Shown in pieces: positions 16,139 through 25,333 of a stretch of 64,000 nucleotides of DNA. Where the stretch lies: positions 18,382 through 82,381 of the forward strand of contig DAOTXW010000046.1 in assembly GCA_034435035.1 (NCBI GenBank), read 5' to 3'. The translations under genes and the position numbers were made by a program. Each line of letters starts with the position of its first letter. The stretch's first letter is position 1. Source of the stretch: JAHEME01 sp034435035 (lineage in GTDB: Bacteria > Chloroflexota > Anaerolineae > Aggregatilineales > UBA3940). The notes below the pieces were generated by a model. That model saw only the letters and a list, made by a program, of their open reading frames with translations, did not search any database and was not told the origin of the DNA.

Positions 16139-17176
16139 TTATCCGTGGGCCTGCGACCGCACTACCTGGCCGGTCTCGCTGGAGCGGATCGCGTCAAAGA
16201 CCATGCCCAGCGAGCGCAGATTGTCGCGGCCTGAGGTGGCAGGCGCGGTGCCCTGAGTGACCGAGCGGACGAACTCATCCAGCAGGTAAGCCTGCGGGCT
16301 GCGGAAAGCCGTCCGGGCCAGCCTGATGCGGCGCGGCGGCTCATTGACATAATGGCGGTAGTGGATCAGGTCTTCGATCTCATCCGTCCGCCGGTGCACG
16401 GTCACGCGGTCGCTGCGCAGCATGATGACCCCATCCTGGCATTCAAAGCGCCAGTGCGCGTTCCAGGGCTGCTCCTGCCCGGTGGCGACCCAGGAGGCGG
16501 CATAAGTCACCATCACCGGGCCGGGGAACTCGATCAGGGCGAAGGCCGAAGCGCTGCCCTTGAACCAGCTCCAGGGCGGGTTCCAGCTGCGGGCCGTGAT
16601 CGAGACCGGGTCAGCATCCAGGAAGAAGCGCATCAGGTCGAAGTGATGGATGGACATATCCTGGAGCAGGGGGTGCGGCAGCTGGTCGTGGAAGCGGTCG
16701 ATGTGCGGGCCGCGGAAGAACTCCACGGTGATGGACGCCACCGGCCCCAGCTCGCCGGACTGCAGCAGACGCTTGACCGTCCAGCAGGGGGGATGGTAGC
16801 GGTAGTCCTGGGCGACCATCAGCACCCGCCCGGCCTCCTCGGCGCGGCGCACCATCTCGCGCGCGGCTTCCATCGAGTCGGCCAGCGGCTTTTCGGTGAG
16901 GACATGCAGGCCGCGCTCGATGGCGGCCAGGGCGACCTCGCGGTGGGCGGCGGGCGGCGTGACATTGATCACCGCGTCGGCGGGCACGGTGTCCAGTGCC
17001 TCACGGACCGCCGCAAACACAGGCGCTGACTGGAGGCCGTACTGCTCGACCAGCCGGGCGGCAGCCGCCGGGTTGATCTCCACCAGCGCGGCCAGCTCGA
17101 CACCCAGCACGGCGCGGATGGCCTCGATCCACGGGCCGGCCATCGCCCCCAGCCCGACCTGAATCACACGAAACAA
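16139..17176 (-). CDS. Gfo/Idh/MocA-family oxidoreductase
   Basis: A 345-residue NAD(P)-dependent sugar or inositol dehydrogenase. The Rossmann motif is QVGLGAMAG near residue 6, and the catalytic EKP motif (LTEKPLADSMEAA) is near residue 95. The C-terminal domain has the family's beta-sheet, including IHHFDLMRFF. The start codon is TTG at 17176, supported by GGGGAGGTAA five bases upstream. It sits between the LarA-like gene and a TIM-barrel isomerase of the kind that often partners these dehydrogenases in 3-keto-sugar or inositol routes. The substrate is unknown. Confidence 0.85.
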   Translation of the reverse strand: MFRVIQVGLGAMAGPWIEAIRAVLGVELAALVEINPAAAARLVEQYGLQSAPVFAAVREALDTVPADAVINVTPPAAHREVALAAIERGLHVLTEKPLADSMEAAREMVRRAEEAGRVLMVAQDYRYHPPCWTVKRLLQSGELGPVASITVEFFRGPHIDRFHDQLPHPLLQDMSIHHFDLMRFFLDADPVSITARSWNPPWSWFKGSASAFALIEFPGPVMVTYAASWVATGQEQPWNAHWRFECQDGVIMLRSDRVTVHRRTDEIEDLIHYRHYVNEPPRRIRLARTAFRSPQAYLLDEFVRSVTQGTAPATSGRDNLRSLGMVFDAIRSSETGQVVRSQAHG

Positions 17177-17198
17177 GAGTTACCTCCCCTTTCCAGCA

Positions 17199-17229
17199 GT
17201 GTGGGGGCAGCCGCGCAGTGCCCCCACAC
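17199..17229 (-). terminator. Intercistronic hairpin
   Basis: Perfect 11-bp arms GTGTGGGGGCA / TGCCCCCACAC with a 9-base loop, between the isomerase stop and the Gfo/Idh/MocA start. There is no T-run. Confidence 0.5.
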
Positions 17230-17255
17230 CAGCCCCGCCTGCGCAGCAGTCCCTA

Positions 17256-18236
17256 TTATGCCTCGAACCAGGGCTTGCCGCGGTCGTCCACCAGCACCAG
17301 ATCGTTGAGGAAGGCGACGCCCTTCTGCAGCCCCTCGCGCAGCGACATCAGGCTGTCCTCATGCTCCATGCTGAGCACAAAGTCATAGCCCACCAGCCTG
17401 AGGTTGCTGACCAGGTCCTTCCAGAATTTCAGATCGTGGCCATAGCCTACGGTGCGGAAGATCCACGACCGGTTGACCTCATCTGCATACGGCTTGGTGT
17501 CCAGCACGCCGTTCACCTCGGCGTTGATCCCGTCGATGATCGTGTCTTTGGCATGGACGTGGAAGATCGCCTCGCCCAGAGCGCGGATCGCCTTGATGGG
17601 ATCGATGCCCTGCCAGAACAGGTGGCTGGGGTCGAAGTTGGCGCCGATCTCCGGGCCGACCGCGGCCCGCAGGCGCAGCAGGGTCTCCGGGTTGTAGACC
17701 GTGAAGCCGGGGTGCATCTCCAGCGCGATCATATCCACGCCGTGATCCCGGCAGAACTTCGCTTCTTCGCGCCAGTACGGGATCACCTTTTCGTTCCACT
17801 GCCATTCCAGGATGCGCAGAAAATCCGGCGGCCACGGGCAGGTGACCCAGTTGGGATATTTGCTGCCTTCGCTGTCGCCGGGGCAGCCGGAGAACGTGAC
17901 CACGCGGCGCACGCCGAGCTTTTCGGCCACCAGCACGCTGTCGCGAAATTCCTTCCGATGGCGGCTGGCGATGGCCGCATCGGGGTGGAGGGGGTTGCCG
18001 TGGCAGCTCAGGGCGCTGATCTCCAGCCCGCGATCTTCAGCCTTCTTCTTCCATTCGGTGAGCCTGCCGGCATCGGCCAGCAGATCGGCGGCGGGGCAGT
18101 ACGGCCTGCCCAGCTCGGCCACGTAGCCGCCGGACCCGACTTCCACGGCGGTGGCTCCGGTGCCGGCTATCCAGTCAAGGGCTTCGTCGTAAGAGAGCAG
18201 ATCCTGGAAGATGAAGCTGAATACACCGACCTTCAT
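17256..18236 (-). CDS. Sugar phosphate isomerase/epimerase (TIM barrel)
   Basis: A 326-residue paralogue of the gene at 8310-9272. It has the same NWVTCPWPPDFL signature, NFDPSHLFW metal region, FHVHAKDT and SMEHEDSLMS. Likely metal-dependent keto-sugar isomerase or epimerase, partner to the Gfo/Idh/MocA gene downstream. The ribosome site AAGGAAGG precedes the ATG. Finding paralogues in two oppositely oriented, separately regulated operons suggests duplication and use on related substrates. Confidence 0.82.
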   Translation of the reverse strand: MKVGVFSFIFQDLLSYDEALDWIAGTGATAVEVGSGGYVAELGRPYCPAADLLADAGRLTEWKKKAEDRGLEISALSCHGNPLHPDAAIASRHRKEFRDSVLVAEKLGVRRVVTFSGCPGDSEGSKYPNWVTCPWPPDFLRILEWQWNEKVIPYWREEAKFCRDHGVDMIALEMHPGFTVYNPETLLRLRAAVGPEIGANFDPSHLFWQGIDPIKAIRALGEAIFHVHAKDTIIDGINAEVNGVLDTKPYADEVNRSWIFRTVGYGHDLKFWKDLVSNLRLVGYDFVLSMEHEDSLMSLREGLQKGVAFLNDLVLVDDRGKPWFEA

Positions 18237-18284
18237 GGGAGCCTTCCTTTCTCCGGGGCGGGTGGCACCGTGCTCGTTCCCTTT

Positions 18285-18315
18285 CCCCTCCTCCAGGGGC
18301 GGCCTGGAGGAGGGG
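18285..18315 (-). terminator. Intercistronic hairpin
   Basis: Perfect 13-bp arms CCCCTCCTCCAGG / CCTGGAGGAGGGG around GGCGG, between the creatininase-family gene and the isomerase. It is one of the longest stems in the block and has no T-run. Confidence 0.55.
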
Positions 18316-18345
18316 ATCGAGGGAGGGAAGTGGAATGATCGCGCG

Positions 18346-19272
18346 TTAGAAGACGCGGTCTACGAACTCACGGGTGTGGACATTCACCTCGACCTTCATC
18401 AGCTCCAGTACGCCGCGGGCGACATGCTCGGAGAGGCGGCGGAAGGCTTCCTCGCCCTTCTCTTTGGTGGCACGCAGCGGGTTGCCGATGGTGCCGCTCT
18501 CGATGAACTCATGGTGGTCCATCGGGAAGGTGAAGTACTTGTAGTCCTCAAACTCGACATCCGGCATGCCGTCCTTCTTGGCGAAGGTGCGGGGCAGGAA
18601 GTCCGGGATGTGGGCTTTGGTGAACTCGGCGCGGTCCATGCGGACGAACTGCTCGTTCCAGGCGAGGTCCTGCGAAGTCTCCAGCTCGCTGGAGTGCCAG
18701 CCGGGCGTCTCCTCGACCGGATTCTCCATCAGACCCTTGAGGATGCCGACATAGTTCTCCATGTAGGGCTTGACGAAGCTGATCAGGGCGCCGGTTTCGT
18801 AGCGCAGCTTACGCAGGATAGGGTCGATCACCTTGACGTTGGACCCGTGCCCGTTGATGAAGATCAGCCGGTTGAAGCCGTGATGGATCAGGCTGCGCCC
18901 GACATCATAGATCAGGTTGAGCAGGGTGGTGCTGCGGATGGTGATCGTGCCGCGCCCGGAGCCGGGGGCGTACATGTGCTGCGGCGAGTAGCCCATCCAG
19001 ATCGGGGGGGTGTGCAGCACGCCGATCATCTCGGCTACGCGCATGGAAACCTCGATGGCGGTGATGGTATCCGTGTAGATGGGCAGGTGCGGGCCATGCT
19101 GCTCGAAGCTGGCCATCGGCACCAGGATGACATCCTTGACCTTGAGGTACTCCCGCACGTCCACATACGTCAGGTTGCCCAGATCCCAGGAGAGGAACTT
19201 CTTGCGGAAGTCGTCGTCACCCTGGGTCAGATGGGGGAGGTCCTTATAGTTGCGTCCATTTGCGGCGATCAT
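18346..19272 (-). CDS. Creatininase-family amidohydrolase
   Basis: A 308-residue member of the creatininase/MftE/FAPy-deformylase fold, metal-dependent hydrolases of cyclic or formyl amides and lactam-like bonds. Metal-site motifs include EQHGPHLP with the following D (YTDT), NGHGSN, and GWHSSELET in the position of the usual HAG.xET. An AAAGGAG site precedes the ATG. Neighbours are a Tm-1-like protein and a sugar isomerase. Creatininase-family genes often occur in sugar operons, where they may open sugar lactones, but no substrate can be assigned here. Confidence 0.82.
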   Translation of the reverse strand: MIAANGRNYKDLPHLTQGDDDFRKKFLSWDLGNLTYVDVREYLKVKDVILVPMASFEQHGPHLPIYTDTITAIEVSMRVAEMIGVLHTPPIWMGYSPQHMYAPGSGRGTITIRSTTLLNLIYDVGRSLIHHGFNRLIFINGHGSNVKVIDPILRKLRYETGALISFVKPYMENYVGILKGLMENPVEETPGWHSSELETSQDLAWNEQFVRMDRAEFTKAHIPDFLPRTFAKKDGMPDVEFEDYKYFTFPMDHHEFIESGTIGNPLRATKEKGEEAFRRLSEHVARGVLELMKVEVNVHTREFVDRVF

Positions 19273-19329
19273 GAGGCTTGCTCCTTTGAAAATAACTATC
19301 AGCAGTCAGCCGGGAATCTGCCGGGGGCG

Positions 19330-20559
19330 TCAGGCGCCCTCTGCCATCAGCTTGATGAAAAGATCGGCGACCTCGCGGCCAAAATCGGGGTCGTTGACAT
19401 GGCGCTCGAAGGTCAGCACCGGGAACTCCGGCCTGATCTCGCGGCGCAGCGTCTCCAGGAAGGCGGCATCCGCCGCGGGATCCCAGAACGGGCCGGTGGG
19501 CACGTTGGGGATCGACAGCCCCTGCGTGGGCACGGCCAGGACGACTTTCCCTCTGGACAGGTTGAGGCGCTCGGCGAACAGGTGGCCGAGCGCGATCATC
19601 TCGTCGTGCGAGGCGCGGACGAGCGTATATTCAGGGTTGTGGTCATAGATGGGGCGGCCCTGCAGCGCAGGCGGGATCGCGCCGGCATGCCAGACACTGA
19701 AGTCGATGCAGCCGGGCACGACGACCTGAGGCAGGCCCAGCAGCCCGACGCGCTTGAGGCGGTCGGGGCCGCCGTCATGGATACCGCCGACCATCGGGTC
19801 GTAGGTTTCGTTGGTGGTGAAGTCGATCACGCCGACGAACTGCCCGGCCTCGGCCATCTCTTCCATGGCTGGTCCGCCGACGCCGTTGGAGTGGAAGATC
19901 ACCGCCTCGTAGCCGGCCCCGGCCAGGCGCTCCTTGAGCGCCATGACGGCCCGGGTGGTGTTGCCCAGCATGGTGACGGCGACATAGCGGTCGCCGGGGC
20001 GGGGGGGCGGCAGCACATGGCCGTGCTCGACCAGCCCCTTGAGGGCCGCGGCGACATTGTCGAAGATAGTGGTGGCGATGGGGTTCAGCCCCAGAATATC
20101 GACGATGGAGTGGACAACCATGATGTCGCTGGTGCCCACCATGGGGTCAAAGTAGTGCTTGCCGGAGGCGATCGGCGAGACCAGCACCTTCGGGACACCC
20201 ACCGGCAGCACCATCATAGTGGCCGCGCCCATCACAGCGCCTTCGGCCCCGCCCATGCTGACGATGCCATCCAGCCGGCCCTGCTGGTACAGCTCGCGGG
20301 TGAGCTTCTTGAGCGCCTCGCGCATGCCGTGCACGGCGCGCCCGCGGCTGCCGGCGTTGCGCAGCGCGTCGAGGGTGGTGCCGCCGTAAGCGGCGGCTTC
20401 GGCCCGGCTGATGTCCGGCACGATGCCGATGGGTTCGCCCAGGATGCCGGAGTCCACCACGGTGGTGGTCAGCCCGAGCGCCTGCAGCCGGTCGCGCAGG
20501 TAGGCGATCTCCGGCCCCTTGGTGTCCAGCGTGCCGATGATGACAACATTCTTACCCAT
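19330..20559 (-). CDS. Tm-1-like ATP-binding protein (UPF0261)
   Basis: A 409-residue UPF0261 protein, homologous to the N-terminal part of the tomato Tm-1 antiviral protein. It opens with VVIIGTLDTKGPEIAYLRD, and includes GMGGAEGAVMG and the nucleotide-site region HSNGVGGPAMEEM. Bacterial members are common in sugar-acid gene clusters but have no firmly assigned reaction. It is paralogous to the gene at 44287-45504; here the PEP-hydrolase-like partner is not adjacent. A GGAGGAA site precedes the ATG. Confidence 0.85.
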   Translation of the reverse strand: MGKNVVIIGTLDTKGPEIAYLRDRLQALGLTTTVVDSGILGEPIGIVPDISRAEAAAYGGTTLDALRNAGSRGRAVHGMREALKKLTRELYQQGRLDGIVSMGGAEGAVMGAATMMVLPVGVPKVLVSPIASGKHYFDPMVGTSDIMVVHSIVDILGLNPIATTIFDNVAAALKGLVEHGHVLPPPRPGDRYVAVTMLGNTTRAVMALKERLAGAGYEAVIFHSNGVGGPAMEEMAEAGQFVGVIDFTTNETYDPMVGGIHDGGPDRLKRVGLLGLPQVVVPGCIDFSVWHAGAIPPALQGRPIYDHNPEYTLVRASHDEMIALGHLFAERLNLSRGKVVLAVPTQGLSIPNVPTGPFWDPAADAAFLETLRREIRPEFPVLTFERHVNDPDFGREVADLFIKLMAEGA

Positions 20560-20580
20560 CCCCGTTCCTCCGGACGCGAG

Positions 20581-20635
20581 GCTCTCCCGCCCCGGCCTCT
20601 CCTCCCCCGGAGGGGAAGAGAGGCGGAGGGAGAGC
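20581..20635 (-). terminator. Two-tiered intercistronic hairpin
   Basis: An outer 8-bp stem GCTCTCCC / GGGAGAGC (20581-20588 and 20628-20635) encloses an inner stem at 20595-20624 with 12 of 13 pairs. It lies between the isomerase stop (20655) and the Tm-1-like start (20559). Confidence 0.5.
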
Positions 20636-20654
20636 GTACTCTGACAGGCGGCTG

Positions 20655-21548
20655 CTACTTGATCAGCGGCAGCAGGGTATCGGCGCAGATGCGGACCTGA
20701 TCGGAGTAGAACTCCTCGGTCAGCAGGCTGGAGCCGTGGTCGATGATGAACTTCTTCTGTTCTTCGCTGATGTCCACCTTGCTGAGGTCGGTCTCGACCA
20801 TGTTCTTGTACGGGTTGGCCGGAGTGCGGTCAACCGGCGCGACGAACTCGACCGTCAGCGCGCCATCGTAGCCGATGCTCTTGAGCGTGTCGATCAGCTT
20901 GGCCCAGTCCCAGTGGCCCCAGCCGCAGGCGAAGCGGTTGGTGTCGGCTACGTGGAAGTCCACCAGCAGACCCCTGGCCGAGCGGACCGACTCGTAGGGA
21001 TCGGCCTCCTCGATGTTCAGGTGGAAGGCATCCAGGCAGACGCCGCACTCCGGGCCGGTAGCCTTGGCGAGGGCGATGGCCTGAGCGGCGCGTGAGCAGA
21101 AATAGGTCTCGAAGCGGTTGATCGGCTCGACGGCCAGCTTGATGCCTTCTTTCATGGCATGATCGTAGATCTGCTTCATGCTGTCTACAGCCCACTCCCA
21201 CTCTTCTTCGGGCGTGCCATCGGCGACGACCTTGCCAACGGTGGCCGGGACGATGGTCATCTCATAGCCATCGAGCTCCTTGACCATCGTCACGCAGTCC
21301 TTGACATACTTCACCGAATTGGCGCGCTGCGCCGGGTCCTTGGCGACGAGGTTGCGCTCGCCCAGCATCAGGGTCACGGAGCCCCAGCAGCGGATCTTGT
21401 TGTCCTGCAGGATCTTGCGTACATCCTTGGTGTTGTAGGTGTACGGCTCGCCGCTGATTTCAATGCTTTCGTACCCGTACTTGGCCAGGCGCCGAACGGT
21501 CACCTCAATCGGCTCGGCCCTCATCCAGTTGTGCATTGACAGATGCAT
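20655..21548 (-). CDS. Sugar isomerase/epimerase, tagatose 3-epimerase-like
   Basis: A 297-residue TIM barrel with the ketose 3-epimerase metal set: E in AVEPINRFETY, D in CLDAFHLNIEE, H in FHVADTNR and E in LTVEFVAP. This family epimerises ketohexoses or ketopentoses at C3 using Mn2+ or Co2+. It resembles the gene at 35756-36604 more than the other TIM barrels here (shared EP.NRFET and FH.NIEE). The GGGAGGATAGC site supports the ATG at 21548. Confidence 0.82.
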   Translation of the reverse strand: MHLSMHNWMRAEPIEVTVRRLAKYGYESIEISGEPYTYNTKDVRKILQDNKIRCWGSVTLMLGERNLVAKDPAQRANSVKYVKDCVTMVKELDGYEMTIVPATVGKVVADGTPEEEWEWAVDSMKQIYDHAMKEGIKLAVEPINRFETYFCSRAAQAIALAKATGPECGVCLDAFHLNIEEADPYESVRSARGLLVDFHVADTNRFACGWGHWDWAKLIDTLKSIGYDGALTVEFVAPVDRTPANPYKNMVETDLSKVDISEEQKKFIIDHGSSLLTEEFYSDQVRICADTLLPLIK

Positions 21549-21634
21549 GCTATCCTCCCTTCGATATAGAACCCGATCGTGATAGGCTGATGAACAACAG
21601 CGGGCGCCTCTCCGGCGGCGCCCGCCGCCGCATC

Positions 21635-22750
21635 CTAAATCAGATGCGCTGCCAGGTGCTCGTACAGGCCGGTGATCGTCAGGCCGAAGCGGGCCCCGTA
21701 GCGCGACAGGTGATGCAGCGTCCCCGGGTCGTCAGTGAACAGCAGCCGGGCGCCGGAGGCTGCGGCATCCTGCAGACGGGCGATGGTCAGGTGCGCGGAC
21801 AGCCCCGGCTGGGTGAACTGGAGCGCAGTGCTGCCGACGGCGTGCGTGCGCTGTTCGCGCCAGAACGCCTCGCGGGCCGGGCCGGGCATCACCGCGGTCA
21901 GCAGGGTGCGGGGGGCTGCGTAGCGCTCCGGCGTCCGCGCCGAGTGGGTGGGATCCAGGTAGGCGTAGGGCTGCACGTCGGCGGACTGTTTGAGCGTGAG
22001 CCTGCCGGTCTGCAGCGCTTCGGCCAGCAGCACGCTGACCTCCTGCAGGGCCACGCCGGCGGGCCAGGCGAGGCCATGCCGCTCCGTGTGCATCCGGGAG
22101 AAGGCGAAGTAGTCCCCCGGGGAAAGCACCAGCATCCGGGCGGCGCCGGAGGCGGCCAGTTCCTCCAGCGTGGCGCGAGCCAGCTGGGCCGCTGTCTCCG
22201 GCAGGCCCAGCGACGAGGCCAGGTAGCCGCTGCTGCGCCCCACGCCGATCAGCACGGGCCGGACGCCGACGGCCTCCAGCAGCCTGAGCGCCGCATCCAG
22301 GGTGGCAGGGGAGAGATAGCGCGCCTCGTCCCCCACAAACAGCGCGATCTCACCGCTGCCGCTCGCCGGGTCCGGGGTCTGCTGCTGATACGGGTTGCCG
22401 TACTGGCGCAGGGCAGCGTCGAGGTCGTACACCGCCTGCGGGGCGCGCTTGAGATCGACCACCTCGGCGCGGGCCGCGGCGATGGCCTCCGGCAGCGGCC
22501 GGTCGGTGACGCAGTTGCTGCGGCAGTTGCCGCAGTCGGCGCAGGAATACAGGATGTTGACCGTCTCCTCGTTCCATTCCAGCAGGCCGCGCTTGACCGA
22601 GGCGATCACCAGCCCCCAGCCATGCGGCGTGAGCGTCTCCAGCCGCATCGCATGGCCCACCGGGCAGGTGTGCCGGCACATCAGGCAGTAGCGGCAGTCC
22701 TCGGTCGTCTCGGTCACATTCTCGATGAACTTGATTTCGCTGACAGTCAT
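21635..22750 (-). CDS. Fe-S protein, partner of the FAD oxidase
   Basis: A 371-residue protein with two N-terminal [4Fe-4S] motifs: C19-x2-C22-x2-C25-x3-C29-P and C70-x2-C73-x2-C76-x3-C80. This is the dicluster ferredoxin start of GlcF and heterodisulfide-reductase-like subunits. The C-terminal half lacks the CCG motifs expected of those families, so it is either a diverged or a shortened partner. It lies 19 bp downstream of the FAD oxidase and probably takes its electrons to the membrane quinone pool or another carrier. Confidence 0.8.
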   Translation of the reverse strand: MTVSEIKFIENVTETTEDCRYCLMCRHTCPVGHAMRLETLTPHGWGLVIASVKRGLLEWNEETVNILYSCADCGNCRSNCVTDRPLPEAIAAARAEVVDLKRAPQAVYDLDAALRQYGNPYQQQTPDPASGSGEIALFVGDEARYLSPATLDAALRLLEAVGVRPVLIGVGRSSGYLASSLGLPETAAQLARATLEELAASGAARMLVLSPGDYFAFSRMHTERHGLAWPAGVALQEVSVLLAEALQTGRLTLKQSADVQPYAYLDPTHSARTPERYAAPRTLLTAVMPGPAREAFWREQRTHAVGSTALQFTQPGLSAHLTIARLQDAAASGARLLFTDDPGTLHHLSRYGARFGLTITGLYEHLAAHLI

Positions 22751-22769
22751 CGGCTGATCCGTTCTATGC

Positions 22770-24212
22770 TCAGAAACCGAACCCGACCTTGCCGGGGTTC
22801 ATGATCCCATTGGGATCGGTCGCGCGCTTGAGCGCCTGCAGATACGGCCAGGCGTTGCCGTACTGGCGCGGCATGAAACGCGCCAGCTTGAGCCCGATGC
22901 CGTGATGCTCGTTGACCATCCCCCCGTTTTCCATCGACGTGGTGATGGCCGTGTTCCAGATGCGGTTGTGCAGGCGCAGAGCCTCCTGCGCATCCTGCGG
23001 CGGCTCCTCGACGATGAAGCGGTCGTACAGGGCGGCGCCCCAGTGAAACCAGTGCGAGAAGTGGCCGATGTACTTCGCCCCCCAGTCCTTATAGGTCTCC
23101 TCGATGGCCCGCTTCTTGGCGTAGTACAGCCCTTCGATTTTATCGAAGGTGGTGACCGTCTCGGTGGTGCCGTACATCCAGGGCAGCTTGAGGCTCTTGG
23201 GCGGGTAGTAGAAATCGTAGCGGTGCTTCCACCAGCGCTCGCCCGGCTCGCGGCCCAGGTCCTGCGCCCCCAGCTCGGTGCAGATCGCCATGCCCTTCTC
23301 TTCCTGCAGGGCGGCCAGGTCCGGGTCGCCGTCGAAGCCGATCACCATGTACGCGCCCTCCAGCTCATAGCCGAGGACGTGTTTGACCAGCGAGCCGGTC
23401 GAGGCCGGGTCGTACAGGCGGATGACGAACGGGCCGAGGCGGCGGGTCATCATGCGGCGGCCTGCCTCGATGGCGTTGGGCAGGCTGTCGAACAGCACGG
23501 CCCGCAGCAGGCGGGTCGCGGGCAGGTAATCGACGATCATCGTCGCCTCGGTGATGATGCCGAACGTCCCCTCGGTGCCCAGGAACAGGCGCATGAAGTC
23601 CGGCCCGGAGGCATGGTTGGGCACCGGCGGGGTGCGGAACACCTCGCCGGTGGGCAGCACGATCTGCATGCTCATCACCAGGTCTTCGGCCTTGCCGTAC
23701 TTGGTGCTGATCGTGCCGGAGCCGCGCGGAGCCAGGTAGCCGCCCAGTGTGGCGCAGTTGGCCGAGGCCGGGTAGTGCATCAGCGAGAGGCCGCGCTCGT
23801 TGAGCGCCCATTCCAGCTGCGAGCCGTTGATCCCGGCCTGCGCGGTGACGGTCAGCGCTGTCTCGTTGATCTCGATGAGCTTATCCAGCCGCTTGAGGTC
23901 GATCATGATGCCGCCGTAGATCGGCAGCGCACCGCCCTGCGTGCCCGATCCGCCGCCCCACGGGATGGCCGGGATGCGGAAGCGGTTGGCGAGCCTGAGG
24001 ATGGCACTGATCTCCTCCACTGAGCCGGGATGCACGATGTAGTCCGGGGTAGCCAGCCGCTCGCCCCGGTCGAGCCACATCTGCGGCATCCATGCCCAGT
24101 CGGTGGAATAGATGAGCTTGTCGGTTTCCGAGGTCGAGATGAAGTGCGAGCCGACGATCTCCTCCAGCTCACTGCGGATCATCTCAGCGCGGAACAGGGC
24201 TGTATCGGTCAA
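22770..24212 (-). CDS. FAD-binding oxidoreductase (GlcD/vanillyl-alcohol-oxidase family)
   Basis: A 480-residue flavoprotein. The PCMH FAD-binding domain contains PWGGGSGTQGG and GSGTISTKYGKAEDLV. The C-terminal FAD-oxidase domain ends with DPNGIMNPGKVGF. Related enzymes oxidise 2-hydroxy acids (glycolate, lactate, 2-hydroxyglutarate) or aromatic alcohols. The start is TTG 24212, preceded by GAGGAG. With the Fe-S gene downstream it makes a two-subunit dehydrogenase. The context favours a sugar-derived 2-hydroxy acid. Confidence 0.85.
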   Translation of the reverse strand: MTDTALFRAEMIRSELEEIVGSHFISTSETDKLIYSTDWAWMPQMWLDRGERLATPDYIVHPGSVEEISAILRLANRFRIPAIPWGGGSGTQGGALPIYGGIMIDLKRLDKLIEINETALTVTAQAGINGSQLEWALNERGLSLMHYPASANCATLGGYLAPRGSGTISTKYGKAEDLVMSMQIVLPTGEVFRTPPVPNHASGPDFMRLFLGTEGTFGIITEATMIVDYLPATRLLRAVLFDSLPNAIEAGRRMMTRRLGPFVIRLYDPASTGSLVKHVLGYELEGAYMVIGFDGDPDLAALQEEKGMAICTELGAQDLGREPGERWWKHRYDFYYPPKSLKLPWMYGTTETVTTFDKIEGLYYAKKRAIEETYKDWGAKYIGHFSHWFHWGAALYDRFIVEEPPQDAQEALRLHNRIWNTAITTSMENGGMVNEHHGIGLKLARFMPRQYGNAWPYLQALKRATDPNGIMNPGKVGFGF

Positions 24213-24253
24213 AGAAAGGCTCCTCTCAGGCCGGCCCCTGCGGGGCAGGCGAA

Positions 24254-25288
24254 CTATCCGCCCAGCAGGGCATTCAGGATCAGGGTATCCAGCTCCTCGT
24301 AGTCGCGGGCGGCGATCAGCTCGCCGATCCGCTGCCGGTTGAGTCCACGGGAGACCCCTACCAGCTTGAGGAAAGTCTGCAGGCTGTTGCGCAGGTGCTT
24401 GGTCGCCAGCTCGGCGGGCTGTGTACGGATCGCCTTCACGTCCAGCCCCACCATGCCCACCTCGTAGAAGCGGTTTTCATCCAGCACCCGGGCCTGGTTG
24501 AAGGCGCGGCGCAGGTCGATCGAGCCGAAGGAGCGATCCTGATCGTATTTCAGGCCGTTCTGATCGTTCAGGTGAACGCTCCACAGCTTGCCGAAGGCCA
24601 TGGCAAACGCGATCTCGTCGCTGGGATCGAGGCCGGCCAGGATGGCGTGAGCCGATTCCATCAGCGTGCCAACGCGGCGCGGGTCGGCAGTCTGCATGCT
24701 CAGCGCGACCGCGTGGCCCATCGTCGGGATGTAGGCCATGTCCATCGGCTCATTCGGCTTGGGCTCCACGGCGATGCGCAGACGCGGGCTGTACGCCAGG
24801 ATGGCGTTGATCGCCTCGACCAGCAGGTGGGTCGCCTCCACAGCGTCCTTGGACTCGCGCAGGTAGGTTCCCTCGCGGGCCAGCCACAGCACCATCAGGT
24901 CGCAGCCCATTTCCTGGGCGATGTCGGCGGCCTTCTTGCTCCGCTCGATGGCATACTGGCGGCACTTCGGGTCATTGGCCGTAAACGCGCCGTCGATGGT
25001 CATGGGGCTTTCCCACAGGCGCGGCGCGACGAACTCGGCCACCAGCCCGTGATCATCCAGTTTCTCTTTCATGGCGCGGGCATCGCGCGCGATCTGCGCC
25101 GGGGACTTATCGTCCAGGTTCGGCACGGCATCGTCATCATGGAACTGCATCGCGTCGAAGCCGAGATCCTTGAGCACTGCGATCTTCTCGTCGAAGGCCC
25201 GCGGCGGGCGCACGGTAGGCCCGAAGGGGTCGGCGCCCTCGTGAATATTCCACGGGCCGAAGGAGAAGCGGTAACCGTACTTGTCCAT
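24254..25288 (-). CDS. Xylose isomerase-like TIM-barrel protein
   Basis: A 344-residue protein with clear xylose-isomerase features: FHDDDAVPN in place of LHDNDLVP, AVEPKPNEPMD as the first metal-ligand motif and VHLNDQNGLKYDQD as the C-terminal metal site. It is shorter than XylA at 31558-32727 and lacks the GVNPEV.HEHMAG segment in recognisable form (here GTLMESAHAILAG). It may act on another aldose. A GGAGGATCC site precedes the ATG. It is placed next to an aldolase and a PfkB kinase, consistent with isomerase-kinase-aldolase processing. Confidence 0.8.
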   Translation of the reverse strand: MDKYGYRFSFGPWNIHEGADPFGPTVRPPRAFDEKIAVLKDLGFDAMQFHDDDAVPNLDDKSPAQIARDARAMKEKLDDHGLVAEFVAPRLWESPMTIDGAFTANDPKCRQYAIERSKKAADIAQEMGCDLMVLWLAREGTYLRESKDAVEATHLLVEAINAILAYSPRLRIAVEPKPNEPMDMAYIPTMGHAVALSMQTADPRRVGTLMESAHAILAGLDPSDEIAFAMAFGKLWSVHLNDQNGLKYDQDRSFGSIDLRRAFNQARVLDENRFYEVGMVGLDVKAIRTQPAELATKHLRNSLQTFLKLVGVSRGLNRQRIGELIAARDYEELDTLILNALLGG

Positions 25289-25333
25289 GGATCCTCCTGT
25301 GCAAAGAACGATCAGCGATTCGGCGGCTGGCAG

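Noticed and set aside
18211..20700. Open frame of about 830 codons on the + strand
   Set aside because: It runs antisense through the creatininase-family and Tm-1-like genes; composition is that of a shadow frame, with no ribosome site.
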